A DNA stretch of 64,000 bases from positions 67,378,991 through 67,442,990 of the forward strand of contig JALGPY010000003.1 of NCBI GenBank assembly GCA_023055425.1. The letters run 5' to 3'. Below the pieces are notes generated by a model that saw only the letters and a list, made by a program, of their open reading frames with translations, made no database searches and was not told the origin of the DNA. The stretch's first letter is position 1. Every line of letters starts with the position of its first letter. Below are positions 24,401-32,836 of this stretch, piece by piece. This DNA comes from Linanthus parryae (lineage: Eukaryota; Streptophyta; Magnoliopsida; Ericales; Polemoniaceae). Made by a program: the position numbers and the translations under genes.

Positions 24401-25930
24401 TCATCTCATCTGCCATCGTTTTTCCCAAACCCTAGCGAACCTGGCTCTGATACCAGTTGTTGTGAAAAACGAAAAATATGCAGAAAGAAAGAATCGAAAC
24501 ACACAGATTTACGTGGTTCGGCAAAACAGCCTACTCCACGGAGTTGCAGAGATTTCACTAAAACAGACGAATCGTCTCAGAGAGAATTACAAGCGAAATC
24601 AGAACGCTCAACATAACATGCTACGAACCCTAAGAACTCTATAAATAGACAACCTATCAAACCGGGCCGGATCCAAGCCCAAACGGGTCAAAACGGGTCA
24701 AAAAATATTTTTTTCGGGGGCGCTGCCCCCGAACCCCCGGAGACATGTTCGTGATCGCTACGGCTTGGGCCGGTAGGCCCAAGCCTTCGCTCCACGAATC
24801 ATGTCTCCCTTTTCGGGTCGTAGCAAAACATGAACCGGGTCGATTCATAAAACGGGTCGCCCATGAACCAGGGCTCCACCCCAACATTCACCACCAATTT
24901 AGCTAAAGGTCTAATTGAGTTAGAGCTCAAGTCTAGGAAATAATACCACAAATATTTCCGTATGTTTTGCAACATATGTTTAATTTTAAAATGACTAGTA
25001 CATTTTTCTTAAGTTTAAGGCTAATATTTTCCTAAAATTTTACATATCATTGGCATCTTATAGTTCCTTGCTCCTCATGCATTTCTATATCTTCACTATT
25101 CTTATATTTTTTATCTGCAAAATTCCTAATCACTAGTTACGGATTCGAATTTCTAACAATTTGAGTTTTCCTTGTGTAAAAATACGAATATATTGCTCAG
25201 ACATGTTTTAGCTTTATGAAATATGTTAATCTATCGATTTAAAACAAGTGCAAGCGAATCTTTACGATTCACGATTCGATTCGATTCACGATTTAGTGAA
25301 GGCGAGTTTAGATTCACTATCTGAATCCCGATTTGACAACTATGCCCCCAAGGCTAAATCTTTTCAAAGAACAAAGAACTGGAGATTACCTGGTTGTCAA
25401 GTTTAGGGGCCCATGAATTAATCAAGGTGCACGGGAGCGAGGGTTATCGAGAATGAAAAGTTGGATATCTACCATGGGGTCTCAGGATGGAAGGTTCTTG
25501 CCTCTGCATCCCTTATTAGAAGTTAATAATGACTTGTTATTGTAGGACTCAACACTCTTTTAGTTAGTGAATCTGTACATGCCTACATGGTGGTAAGCGG
25601 AGCCTAGTTATCAATAAGGTATAAGATGCTGCTTCATTATTCCTTATTGGGAAAAAAGCACTGTAGGGATGCTCTGAGGTATGCTGTTTTCTGAACAATT
25701 TACTTTTATATTTTATGGCAGACCCATTTATTGTGAACAGTTGTTATAACCATTTTCTGGGCGTGGTGCTCAGCTTTTCTTTCTATACTATGAGTTGTAA
25801 CTTGCATTCATCACTGTTTTTGTTGGCAGCACTCTCCGCAAAGACGAACAGATACCATCGGCAGAAATCTCTGATGACTCTTGAAATGGAGAGCCAACAC
25901 GCAAAAGGATTCATCCCTAATTTGACCTGA
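6387..25930 (+). CDS. RLP4: LRR receptor-like protein, RLP4-like, 3' half (five exons, last intron 16.9 kb)
   Basis: Joined exons 6387-6455, 6914-6982, 7690-7767, 8740-8948 and 25830-25930 give one open frame of 174 residues plus a stop; the first base completes a codon begun in an exon not seen. The protein has LRRs (NLSSNSLGGYVPSGLG, then DLSNNKFTGSIPDSLA, then LLNDNSLEGRVPEDLYSIGV), a cysteine cap GNKGLCGVPSLPEC, one transmembrane helix with flanking CCIRRGRGDYDFGLP, and a short tail ending YHRQKSLM..LEMESQHAKG. No kinase domain follows, so it is a receptor-like protein. The tail and cap match the RLP4 family as I remember it; in known members a signal peptide and malectin-like domain come first, and these must lie upstream of the window. 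Expected location is the plasma membrane. The donor and acceptor sites are canonical in all four introns and no stop or frameshift is seen, so the gene may be functional despite the huge intron. Confidence 0.82.
6914..6982 (+). CDS. RLP4: RLP4-like exon b (LRR)
   Basis: 69 bp, same length and phase as the previous exon, after ATGCAG and before GTAAGT. Encodes DLSNNKFTGSIPDSLASFS, a textbook plant LRR with the GSIP motif. Confidence 0.88.
7690..7767 (+). CDS. RLP4: RLP4-like exon c (last LRR)
   Basis: 78 bp after ATCTTAG and before GTATGT, phase 2 at both ends. Encodes LLNDNSLEGRVPEDLYSIGV and HGGAI. The LYSIGVHGG block is characteristic of the RLP4 group rather than of generic LRR kinases. 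Confidence 0.88.
8740..8948 (+). CDS. RLP4: RLP4-like exon d (C-terminal cap and transmembrane helix)
   Basis: 209 bp after TTGGACAG and before GTGAGT. Encodes DLSGNKGLCGVPSLPEC, a juxtamembrane segment, a hydrophobic helix of about 20 residues and a basic stop-transfer (CCIRRGRG) followed by DYDFGLPHELM. The donor leaves phase 1. If splicing fails here, the frame runs on for 18 codons to a stop at about 9004. Confidence 0.9.
8949..9890. other. AT-rich start of the last intron
   Basis: Unique-looking AT-rich intron sequence with only a 46-bp tandem repeat (9469-9560). No gene or domain seen. Confidence 0.6.
9469..9560. repeat. 46-bp tandem repeat, two exact copies
   Basis: The unit starts AATTACATCATGTAGATTG and occurs at 9469-9514 and 9515-9560, with the first bases of a third copy after it. 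The copies are identical, indicating a recent slippage or duplication inside the intron. Confidence 0.9.
9891..10040 (+). repeat. Copia 2 5' LTR (left border uncertain)
   Basis: Ends AAGATCA directly before the primer-binding site and holds a TATA-type box near 9962-9970. About 150 bp if it starts at the TG at 9891. No second LTR copy was found in the window. Confidence 0.55.
10986..13383 (-). pseudogene. hAT transposase pseudogene (TTF zinc finger, DUF4371, hAT dimerisation)
   Basis: Reading leftwards from about 13383: an N-terminal block (MLKFFQKIPKSVDDAS), a frame break at the G tract near 13146, then a 370-codon open stretch (13062-11950) with the TTF zinc finger (WLEYSESTNRAYCLCC) and the catalytic-domain blocks STKEQMAIVIRHVNKKG and GQGYDGTSNMQGEFNG. 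In-frame stops occur near 11948 and 11641. The hAT C-terminal dimerisation block PVATATVERSFSAMNIVK lies at 11366-10986 in another frame. About 780 codons in all, normal for the family. Few breaks relative to length suggest loss of function not very long ago. Confidence 0.9.
13974..14040 (-). ncRNA. tRNA-like sequence with A and B boxes inside the hAT element
   Basis: On the minus strand TGGCCGAGCGGTTAAG matches the A box and GGTTCGAATCT the B box of RNA polymerase III tRNA promoters, at normal spacing, and the T arm can pair. The A-box wording is that of serine/leucine tRNAs. The anticodon arm does not fold cleanly and there is no matched acceptor stem, so it is a tRNA relic or SINE head, not a working tRNA gene. 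Confidence 0.5.
14423..15994 (-). pseudogene. Gypsy-type gag remnant with HHCC-like motif
   Basis: The minus-strand frame at 14689-14470 encodes KWCQFHGVVSHPTKECRKL followed by a lysine-rich helix, the zinc-binding block seen in plant Gypsy gag proteins (C-x3-H-x4-H-x4-C). Upstream frames (15728-15375 and 15994-15668) are proline- and glutamine-rich and probably belong to the same gag but are out of frame with it. Confidence 0.6.
14456..16512 (-). mobile_element. Gypsy-type element fragment: 5' LTR and gag
   Basis: On the minus strand an LTR (16044-16512) is followed by a likely primer-binding site and a gag-like region running to about 14460, where it ends abruptly against Copia 2. No protease, RT or integrase follows. 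It is a 5' fragment left after deletion or a truncated insertion. Confidence 0.7.
16044..16512 (-). repeat. Gypsy-type 5' LTR, about 469 bp
   Basis: Bounded by TGTAACAAGGG on the left and CCCTCCAACA on the right, so on the minus strand it starts TGTTGGAGGG and ends TTACA. A TATA-like run (CTATATATAC, about 16236-16245) lies inside. The sequence left of it (GGGTTCACCAAA) would be the primer-binding site. No partner LTR was found. Confidence 0.65.
16513..19034 (-). repeat. Long Gypsy-type LTR, probably solo, about 2.5 kb
   Basis: On the minus strand it begins at 19034 with TGTAATACCCCGATATTTTA, the kind of start typical of Tekay/Del Gypsy LTRs, and continues without coding domains. A segment near 16950 (minus strand, ..GTCGACACTTAAGGTCTCATT) resembles one near 47560 in the Gypsy LTR at 44900-48070, indicating related families. 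The long minus-strand open stretch at 18783-17827 is serine/proline/arginine-rich LTR sequence, not a gene. The left border was not resolved. Confidence 0.6.
19035..19782. other. Unassigned intron segment
   Basis: A minus-strand open stretch of 69 codons (19240-19031) abuts the LTR start and is rich in C, P and G; no family recognised. Two similar phrases (TCAATCCTTGAAGGAAAA near 19239 and TCAATCCTTAAAGGAAAA near 19642) are dispersed repeats. Otherwise nothing identified. Confidence 0.5.
19960..20388 (-). repeat. Copia 3 3' LTR
   Basis: 429 bp, same ends as the 5' LTR and no difference seen by eye. Followed on the right by TTCTCCCACTTGGAG, the reverse complement of a purine-rich polypurine tract. 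Confidence 0.97.
20481..24416 (-). pseudogene. Copia 3 gag-pol polyprotein, near-intact with two frameshifts
   Basis: Start chosen at the ATG at 24416 (MADEMKGSG), in better context than the upstream TTG. Order: gag (UBN2 type), CCHC knuckle CWNCGKSGHFKSDC near residue 240, protease WILDSGASFHTT near 295, integrase zinc motif (HRRLGH..CESCIMG) and D-D-E core (HTDVWGP, RSDNGGE, VAERMNR), RT with YVDDM, and RNase H (DADLAG, STTEAEY). One extra base near 22460, between integrase and RT, and one missing base near 20670, close to the C-terminus, break the frame. Either these are sequencing errors or the copy was moved by proteins from another element. All catalytic residues I can check are present. 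Length about 1300 codons, normal for Copia. Confidence 0.95.
24446..24456 (-). other. Copia 3 primer-binding site
   Basis: CTCTGATACCA, the complement of the initiator-methionine tRNA end, lies one or two bases from the 5' LTR. Confidence 0.88.
24458..24886 (-). repeat. Copia 3 5' LTR
   Basis: 429 bp, TGTTGTG..CCCCAACA. Contains the phrase ACGTGGTTCGGC common in plant Copia LTRs, a TATA-type box and a GGGGGCGCTGCCCCC hairpin. Confidence 0.97.
24639..24648 (-). promoter_or_regulatory. Copia 3 LTR TATA box
   Basis: CTATAAATAG on the + strand gives TATTTATAG on the transcribed minus strand, about 240 bp from the upstream LTR edge. The same box is in the 3' LTR near 20141. Position and AT core fit an LTR promoter. 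Confidence 0.5.
25345..25829. other. End of the last intron
   Basis: Intron sequence after the MITE, leading into a pyrimidine-rich acceptor (TTTTTGTTGGCAG). No element recognised. Confidence 0.6.
25830..25930 (+). CDS. RLP4: RLP4-like last exon (cytoplasmic tail)
   Basis: 101 bp after TTGTTGGCAG, completing the alanine codon left open at 8948 and ending TGA at 25928-25930. Encodes ALSAKTNRYHRQKSLM and then LEMESQHAKG, the conserved intracellular tail of this family. The exact phase match with an exon 16.9 kb upstream, and the absence of any other candidate, are the evidence that it belongs to the same gene. Confidence 0.85.
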
Positions 25931-26520
25931 AACTGGAGTTTTTCTTTCATGGTAGTAAATACAGATTCTGATGACTTCCACACTGAAGATAATAGTTCAA
26001 CTAGGGGCCACGAGTGTTTATAAATATTTCACAGTACATGCAGTGAGGGGTAACACCACTTTGAGCTTCTGGCTTTCCTTCCAACAAGTTTTTCCTCTAC
26101 GGATCCTTCCAAGACCGATCTTGTTTGTTCTGTCCTTTGTATCTCACTCACAAGTCCCGCGCAACAAAGAACTTTCTCTCAGGTGTATCATACCAACTTT
26201 TTGACGCCTGCTCAACATAGATCTGTATTACTATTACAATTCATTGAGACGTAGCAGGCAGTGTTAGTGTCTAGTCTCGGGACATTTTTCACTCCGTGAT
26301 CTAAGTCTTGCATACCCCTCTCTTCCCAAATAACCTTCAACCACGAAGGAGTTCAGAAATAATAATGTATGAACTGTATACGTATGTCACTGACTCAAGG
26401 GTCATTGTAAATTAAGATGTTCTACAGAGCCTTCTCGGGTTGTAATTAGTTTAGCAGAACACTCGGCAGTTCTCTATTTCTGTTGTAAGTCAATTGTTAG
26501 CTGATTTTCGTGTGAAATCA
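25931..26520 (+). other. Probable 3' UTR and downstream flank of the RLP4-like gene
   Basis: Non-coding sequence directly after the TGA stop. Transcript end could not be fixed; AATAAT-type motifs near 26360 and T-rich DNA near 26440-26500 are compatible with a polyadenylation region. Confidence 0.4.
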
Positions 26521-26781
26521 AAGTGTAAGGAGTAAGGACCAGTAGTCATATTTATGCTTGTACGCTTACAGTCTAGTGTACTAATTTTAGGTATGTTGAA
26601 GGAACACTGGAATTTAATAATGCTGGTAAGTGTATCAACCAGAGATTTGGCAAATTTGCCCAGAAGCAGTAATTTGGGCCTGATTTTCTGTTGGAATTAC
26701 CTTTGTCTCCGAAAGTTGCATGTTGAAATTGCATCTTTAGCGCACACGCTGCTTTAAACTTTAGTTCGACATCTGTTCCTG

Positions 26782-27586
26782 AATCCTTTTGGTTGATCAC
26801 TGGGTAAGGGCAGACAAGGGGCTTTGGAGTAGTTCAAGTTCATTTGGTCTCGAGTTCGACTCCTATGTGATACGAGTTTGATACGATTACTCTCAGATAT
26901 AATTAAATGTTGCGCAGAGCACTAAATTCAGGCACTGGTAAACATATGGATTCTGCACTGTAGGAGTATGGGATCCATGCAGTAGAGCCTTGTACTATTC
27001 GCTTGTTATATCTATGCCCAAACCTGCAGGATGTGACATGCACTTTCAGAAACCCTAATCCTTTTGGTTGAACACGGGGTAAAAGCAGCGAAGGGCCTTT
27101 TGAGTAGTTCAACTCTCGAGTTCGACTCCTATGCGATATGAGTTTGATACGATTCCTCTTGGATGTAATTGAATGTTGCCTAGTGCACTAAATTCAGGCA
27201 GTGATGTACATATGAATTATGCACTCTAGTAGTACGGGATCCATCATCCATATAGTAGAGCCTTGTACTATTTGCTTGTTATATACTACCTCCGTTTCTT
27301 CTGGATCGTCCTACTTTGATTTTCAACTCGTAATTGGGTTACTTTGACTCGATAATTTAGATAGCGACGCGATATAATTTTTTGACAATTTTTCTATGGT
27401 ATTGTAGATGAAAGTTTAATCTACAAGACCATGCAAAAATTGTCAAATTTTTATATCGTTTTGCTAATCAAATCACCGGATCAAAGTGATCCAGTAAATA
27501 ACGACAAAAAGTAAAATAGGCTAAAAGAGAAGAAACAGAAGTAGTATATGCCTAAACCTACAGGATGTGATATGCACTTTCAGAAA
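26782..27586. repeat. 275-bp tandem duplication, second copy interrupted by a MITE
   Basis: Copy 1 is 26782-27056, copy 2 is 27057-27285 plus 27547-27586. Both run from AATCCTTTTGGTTGA to ATGCACTTTCAGAAA through shared blocks such as CTCGAGTTCGACTCCTATG and GTAGAGCCTTGTACTATT. Copies differ by many substitutions and small indels, so the duplication is not recent. Confidence 0.9.
27286..27544. mobile_element. Stowaway-type MITE, 259 bp
   Basis: Ends CTACCTCCGTTTCTT and AAGAAACAGAAGTAG are imperfect inverted repeats (13 of 15), flanked by TA on both sides, the target of Tc1/mariner elements. It sits inside copy 2 of the tandem duplication, and the duplicated sequence resumes exactly after it. 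Confidence 0.92.
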
Positions 27587-28875
27587 GTGACGACGTGGAG
27601 CTCTCCTAGCTGCAGAAATATGCCAACCTAATATGTGTAACTTAGTGGAGTAGTAGTTCCTCATGCTTCACTCGAGTTATCCGAGCCAGATTGATATCCA
27701 ATCCAGCTATGAAATGGTTTGATTCTTACTTGTAATAGTTTGAATGCCACTTTGTCAAAGTATAATTACTATTGGTGGAGGTTCAAAGTGTTGAACCAAG
27801 AAAGAAAATAAAGAGAAGCAACATGTAAAAGGTCAGAATTCACCTGCTTGTTCTGCAACCACAAGATGAGCTGTTGGCATTGCATGGGGGATATCATATC
27901 ATATAAAAGTCAGCTTTGAAATATCTCTCCCCTCCCATCTCTTTCCCACTTGATGACCTAAAATGTCAAAAAGATTAATACAAAACAAATACTAATACCT
28001 TGTAAACTTCAAAAAGATACTAACACCTTACCGTCATAAAAATGCTACTCAATATACTAGTACTAATGACTCCATCAGATTGACCCAGTCTAATACCACT
28101 TATCAGAGCCAACTGAAACTCTGAGAGAGGCCTAACTCCAACCACCATCATGGTTAATTAACCTATTATATGTGTACATGGTGATCCAGAGCCACATTAA
28201 TAGCTTTTGTGGACTTTTTTTGGAGCTGTATGACACACCCCCAAGTAGATTATTCTTTAATTGGAAGTGTAGAACATAGACTTAACAAGTTCAAGCAAAA
28301 CAAAAGACTTTCTAAAAACACCTTGATTTTCCCCAAATTCTATTGAGTGATATTTCCACTTCCCAGCTGTGTTCATCAGGTTTTGCGGTTTGACTAATTA
28401 ATTAATTAACACAAGTTTAGACCAAACTCCCCATTATTCAACCAGCACCAACACATATAGTATGTAGTACATGTCTGCTAAATAGAGTAATCCTATAATT
28501 GATCTCAATTAATACTAATATTTTAACTAGTTTAGTCTTGACTAAGTGGTGTAGATGTTGTATTAACTATTTGGCCCACATAGACCTTGGAATTAACACC
28601 GTTATCAGTCAATTAAAATTAATAAACACGACTTTGGGACATGGTTGTCACATGACCCTCCTCTCTTGGGTTCTTTAAGATCTTTCCTATCTTAATTTGC
28701 TTGATTTGGGAGCCACTAGTTTATTAACCATGCATGTTCTCTACGTTTATTATATCCTGACTGACGGACACAGAAGTTCGTTTGTGATTAAATCAAAGCA
28801 GTTGAATCAAAACAGACGTACAAGCAATGTACTTCAGAGTTCAGATACGGGCATACCGCCGTGTCTTAAGGTGCC
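27587..28875. other. Intergenic stretch
   Basis: AT-rich, no coding signature or transposon end recognised. Confidence 0.5.
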
Positions 28876-29346
28876 TGAAGGGCAGGAAGGATCTAACACA
28901 TTCAGATCTACAACATGAATTAAAGCGGAATATTCATGTGTTTACCTTGTCTTCCTAAGCTCCTTAATGCAGCGGATGATCGTTGTGTTGCTTGCTTTCA
29001 CGCGCCTCCTCTTTGATCTTGCTCCCACCAATCTAGTGTGAATCTCGAGGACGAACACTGATTTCCACACCACGTTCCACCTCCTTGGATGAAGTTGGAG
29101 AAAGACTAGGGTTCTCTACAACTAGTATGAATCTAGACAGAATAACTTTATTCTCTAGAATAGCATATAATAATATGTAGGAGGCTGCCTCCTTATATAG
29201 GCAAAACTTCTCCTAGGTTTGCACATAAATCCCTAGGGTTTGAGCCTTAGCTACTAACCCCTCTAGTTTGTGCATTAGTGCAACTAACCCCATAAGGTTA
29301 CGATAATTACATTGGGCACCCCACATGGGCGCACCAATTGCTAACA
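28876..29346 (-). repeat. Copia 4 3' LTR
   Basis: 471 bp, TGAAGGGCAGG..TTGCTAACA. Followed by TCTCCCACTCGCAC, the complement of a purine-rich polypurine tract. Confidence 0.95.
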
Positions 29347-31429
29347 TCTCCCACTCGCACAGTGGGGTTGCACAATTCATCTAGTCTCCATCAATCTCCA
29401 ACTTTCTATAATCTACAAAAGAGTATTGTGTGGCCGTGGCGTGTGACCGGTGAGAGTACCTGCATTTCGGGAGATCCGTACACCAAACTCGTATAGCCAG
29501 CATGGGAAGGCACCCTCTCGGGAGATCCACATACCAAACTCGTATAGCCAGCGCAGGAAGGCACCCTTAAAACATAAAACAGTGATAATGCTCTCCGTAA
29601 CTCTCGTATTCCCCAGATTCCTCCGATTGTCATCTCGTGGATCATGAGCACCTGCCATGTCCCGAAGGCCATGCTCCAATGAGTCCACATCTCCTTTATA
29701 TTTTCATATCCTACATGATCCCATAAGATCTTGCAGGTGGGCCCAATGAAGATAATAAAGAGCGATGCAACGAGAATCTTTCCTTACATACATGTGTCAC
29801 TCAGATTCGGCTCAGCTGCTTTCCCAGCAGTGTCCGGAAGGCCGAATCATCCATAGCCGTAAGGTGTCACGCCAAAGTAGCACCACCGACCCGTCTCCTC
29901 ATGACACAGACGTAAGTACAAAGGGTATACAGTGTCAATCATCTTTCTATGATCGACGAGGCTCACACGATGAGGAATCCCAGGGACTAATTCTACTCAT
30001 CACCTCATGGTCACTCATAAGCGCGCGTTATTCAGAGGGGAATATGCGCCATAGTGTTTAGACTCTGGTCAGAGCGCATGTCTTATCCTTGCAAAAGGAT
30101 CACTATGCAGATGTCTATCCGGTAGCCCTTATGGCCACCAGCCCGAGTGCTGCGACGTCACACTATTGTGAACAATTATCAGCTCTCGCATCTGGCTTTC
30201 TCTTCTACACAGACTATACATGGTTCGGGGTAATAACCATGTTCGATTGGCCATAACCAACCTCACCTTGGAACTTATTTCCAATGCGACAATTGAATCC
30301 GTCTGACAGGCTCCTAGCTCTACCGATAGACATCAAGCTCTTATCATAGGCCATATGCTCATATGAAGAAGGCATCTCATATCCTATCGCAAGCTTTCAG
30401 CGCTTATCGGGATTCTGTCTCATCTTCCGCCACACCCAGACATATCCAGGATATTGCGAAGGCGGTCGCTCGTGTGAGTGAGCCGACCTAGTGTCTGCGT
30501 GACATGCTCTATGCTAGTACCGGAAATGTAACATATCATACATGTATCACAATAACATGCTGCTTAAAACAAATCCAATTAAAATCCAGTCAATCAATGT
30601 CTCGTGTGCTCATCAATCATATTGCTATATCGACTACCAAGTCCCAATTCTCTAAAGATATCCACAAAGACAATTCTTAAGTGGTTTAGAAATGGGGTGA
30701 GCCAACATCCTGGCTCATAGTCGATCCACTCCAGGATTACTCTCTAGGTAGTTATTTCACCTTTTGTGAAATAGTACCCTCGTCTATGTGTTTGTCTTTA
30801 CCGCAATGTTATAGCCGTATGCTAACACTACTCATGGTAATAGATTTGTTGATAGCTCATAAGCTTACAAGAAACCTCCTCAGTTAAACACATTTCTGCC
30901 CTATGGCAGAACAGGCAATCGTGCTTCGCTTCCATGGTCAATGGAGCGGTCTAATACGATCATGCAACACTTGTATTGCATTTGTTCCATGCGAGTCTAT
31001 CATCGAGCATGGACGATAGCCCGAGTCGGATCCAAGTGCATCTAGGTCCCCACCCTAGTTAGCATATGTGGCTAACTAGTCGAAGCATCTTCTTCGATAG
31101 TCATAGCACGTGATCCATCATATAGAGTATCCTGGTTACAATCTTGTGTCTTAAATTGGAATATCCTGAAAACCAATTCTTCCGATTGCATAGCGTTCGC
31201 TCGGTCTGAGTATACACCATAGTGCACATAAGACTCATACTGCATCAGGCACTCTGGTCATCTGGTCATTCTTATATGGTGTCTTTTAGGGCACATGTCT
31301 AGGCTCGTAAGTTCTTGCGCTGAGCTACAGGAGTACATATACTCCTTAGGGGACTCGAACAACCCTTAAGCTCCACTAGCCAATAGTGTGTCATCGATAT
31401 TAAGAGACGTGATTATTAACTCTCTACTA

Positions 31430-31890
31430 GTAAGAGTGATACACAGCGGTTTCCACTTGTTATCGTAAACATGTAGTAAACGATCCCTGATGAAATACAG
31501 CTGTCCAGAGGACTATATAAGATCCCATATGGACTTAAATAGCTTGCACACGTTTTGTGCATTTAACCTTAGTCACCTCTAGGATTTCTCCATTGAGAAA
31601 TTCAGTCGTCACGTCTATCGAGAATGGATCCACAACTATTGATGCTACCAAGCGAATCAACGTAATCCTTATCACCCAAAGCCTTGGGAAGGATACCTTG
31701 TTGAACCATCGCAAATTCGTCGGATCGACCCAAATTCGTCGATGTCTACTCTCAGAATGAGTGTAGCCTTTTTCGCTTCTACGCAAGTCATATGCCTTAC
31801 CACGCTTCCGTCTGGGTCTCTGATTGACCTTGGAAATCCATTAATCTCCAATAGTCTTCCATCCAGTTGGAAATCCAACCTAGCCTTAAA
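31430..31890 (-). pseudogene. Copia 4 reverse transcriptase remnant
   Basis: Minus-strand reading gives, in changing frames, IDVTTEFLNGEI (usual form DVKTAFLNGEL), then CKLFKSIWDLI followed by a stop (usual form K-S-I-Y-G-L-K), then NIDDTLL where YVDD-LL is expected. The catalytic tyrosine position and several helices are lost. The order of blocks is right for Copia RT. Confidence 0.65.
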
Positions 31891-32738
31891 CTTGGTTGGC
31901 CCTTTATAGACTCTAATTTATCCTGTAAAGCTTACTATTCATTCTTCATAATTAGGGAATGATAAGGCCTAGGATTCTATCCTATCGTTTATGCAAGGTG
32001 ATCCTAAATATCATCCCTTCGATCTCAAGTAGTCGATGGGGTATGCTCCTATGAGCAATTCCTTTGCATAGGAGGATCATCATTTGCTTTCATCCCTTAT
32101 GGATGGAGCACCCTGCTTGGAAGGTCACTCCCACTGTTCAAAGGATCCTTGAGGGACTAATTCCTCATAATCGATTTAATGAACGGGTATCTTCCAGCGG
32201 TATCCTCCATGCTCGTGGAGATAATCATCTCTACGAACATATCCCTTAATTATGGACATCTCCTATGAGAAATCATATATCTCGTGAATCCATTTTGTTA
32301 CACTACTTATCGGCTATTGCGTTTCAAACACGCAACCCCTAGAGTGCTCCGAATAGCATTAGAAGATACGTTACTCCATGGAGATACGTTTCTTCCATCT
32401 AGGGTCTAACTTCCAATTCCTTCTTGTCAGGTGATGAAAGATCCTGGGACAAACATCCTAGGTTCATCATTGTCTTGCGTGATGACCCTTATGGTCTTCC
32501 TTTCGATGTCAATTCATCGACGGGGTACGCTCCAAGGAACGTTCCTACGCAAAGAGGGTCCCTCCTCATAGTCATAATCTATGATGGGCTTGTTCACTAG
32601 GCAAGTTACTCCCACTGTCCTGAAGATCCTTAGGAACTATTTCATGTTGATCATTCAGGGATGGGGTGTCATCCAGTGAAACTTTTGTTTCGTAGAGACT
32701 TATTTCTCAACGAACCTCTTCCTGACTTGAAATTTAGT

Positions 32739-32836
32739 TAGTACATAAGCTGCCGATCCCCATGGCCTAAGGTGACCTCATTCAGGTTGCCTTTTGGTCC
32801 ATATCTCATAGGGTATAGTGGCTACAGACTTGGTGG
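32739..32836 (-). pseudogene. Copia 4 integrase C-terminal remnant
   Basis: The minus strand encodes KSVATIPYEIWTKRQPE, a stop, then GHLRPWGSAAYVL, matching the Copia block that follows the integrase core (usual form TPYE-W-G-KP..HLR-WGC-AYV). One in-frame stop breaks it. Confidence 0.7.

Larger units (their letters stand above)
19960..24886 (-). mobile_element. Copia element 3, full length, 4.9 kb, LTRs apparently identical
   Basis: Two 429-bp LTRs that I read as identical, an exact 5-bp target duplication TTCAC (19955-19959 and 24887-24891), a primer-binding site, a polypurine tract and a gag-pol region with every Copia domain in order. It inserted in the hAT MITE within the receptor intron. 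Identical LTRs imply a very recent insertion, yet the reading frame has two frameshifts. The C-terminal RNase H wording and gag knuckle fit the Tork/Tnt1-like branch. A decayed relative is at 49170-60252. Confidence 0.97.
19783..25344. mobile_element. hAT-type MITE (about 630 bp) split by Copia element 3
   Basis: Terminal inverted repeats CATAGTTATCAGAATC and, at the right end, GATTTGACAACTATG are flanked by an exact 8-bp duplication CCCCCAAG (19775-19782 and 25345-25352). The inner parts on both sides carry matching GATTCGATTCGATTC motifs. Without the Copia insertion it would be about 630 bp with no coding capacity. The 8-bp duplication points to hAT mobilisation. Confidence 0.88.
8949..25829 (+). 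other. 16.9-kb last intron of the RLP4-like gene
   Basis: Bounded by the donor GTGAGT at 8949 and the acceptor TTGGCAG ending 25829. About 80 percent is recognisable transposon DNA: a Copia fragment, a hAT element, Gypsy fragments, a hAT MITE and a full Copia element, on both strands. Known plant genes with heterochromatic introns (for example Arabidopsis IBM1 and RPP7) need EDM2/IBM2-type factors for full-length transcripts; whether this one does is inference. Confidence 0.8.

Noticed and set aside
29406..29690. Open frames next to the Copia 4 LTR
   Set aside because: They repeat a short internal duplication (the CCAGC..GGAAGGCACCCT segments near 29500 and 29550) and match no Copia domain.
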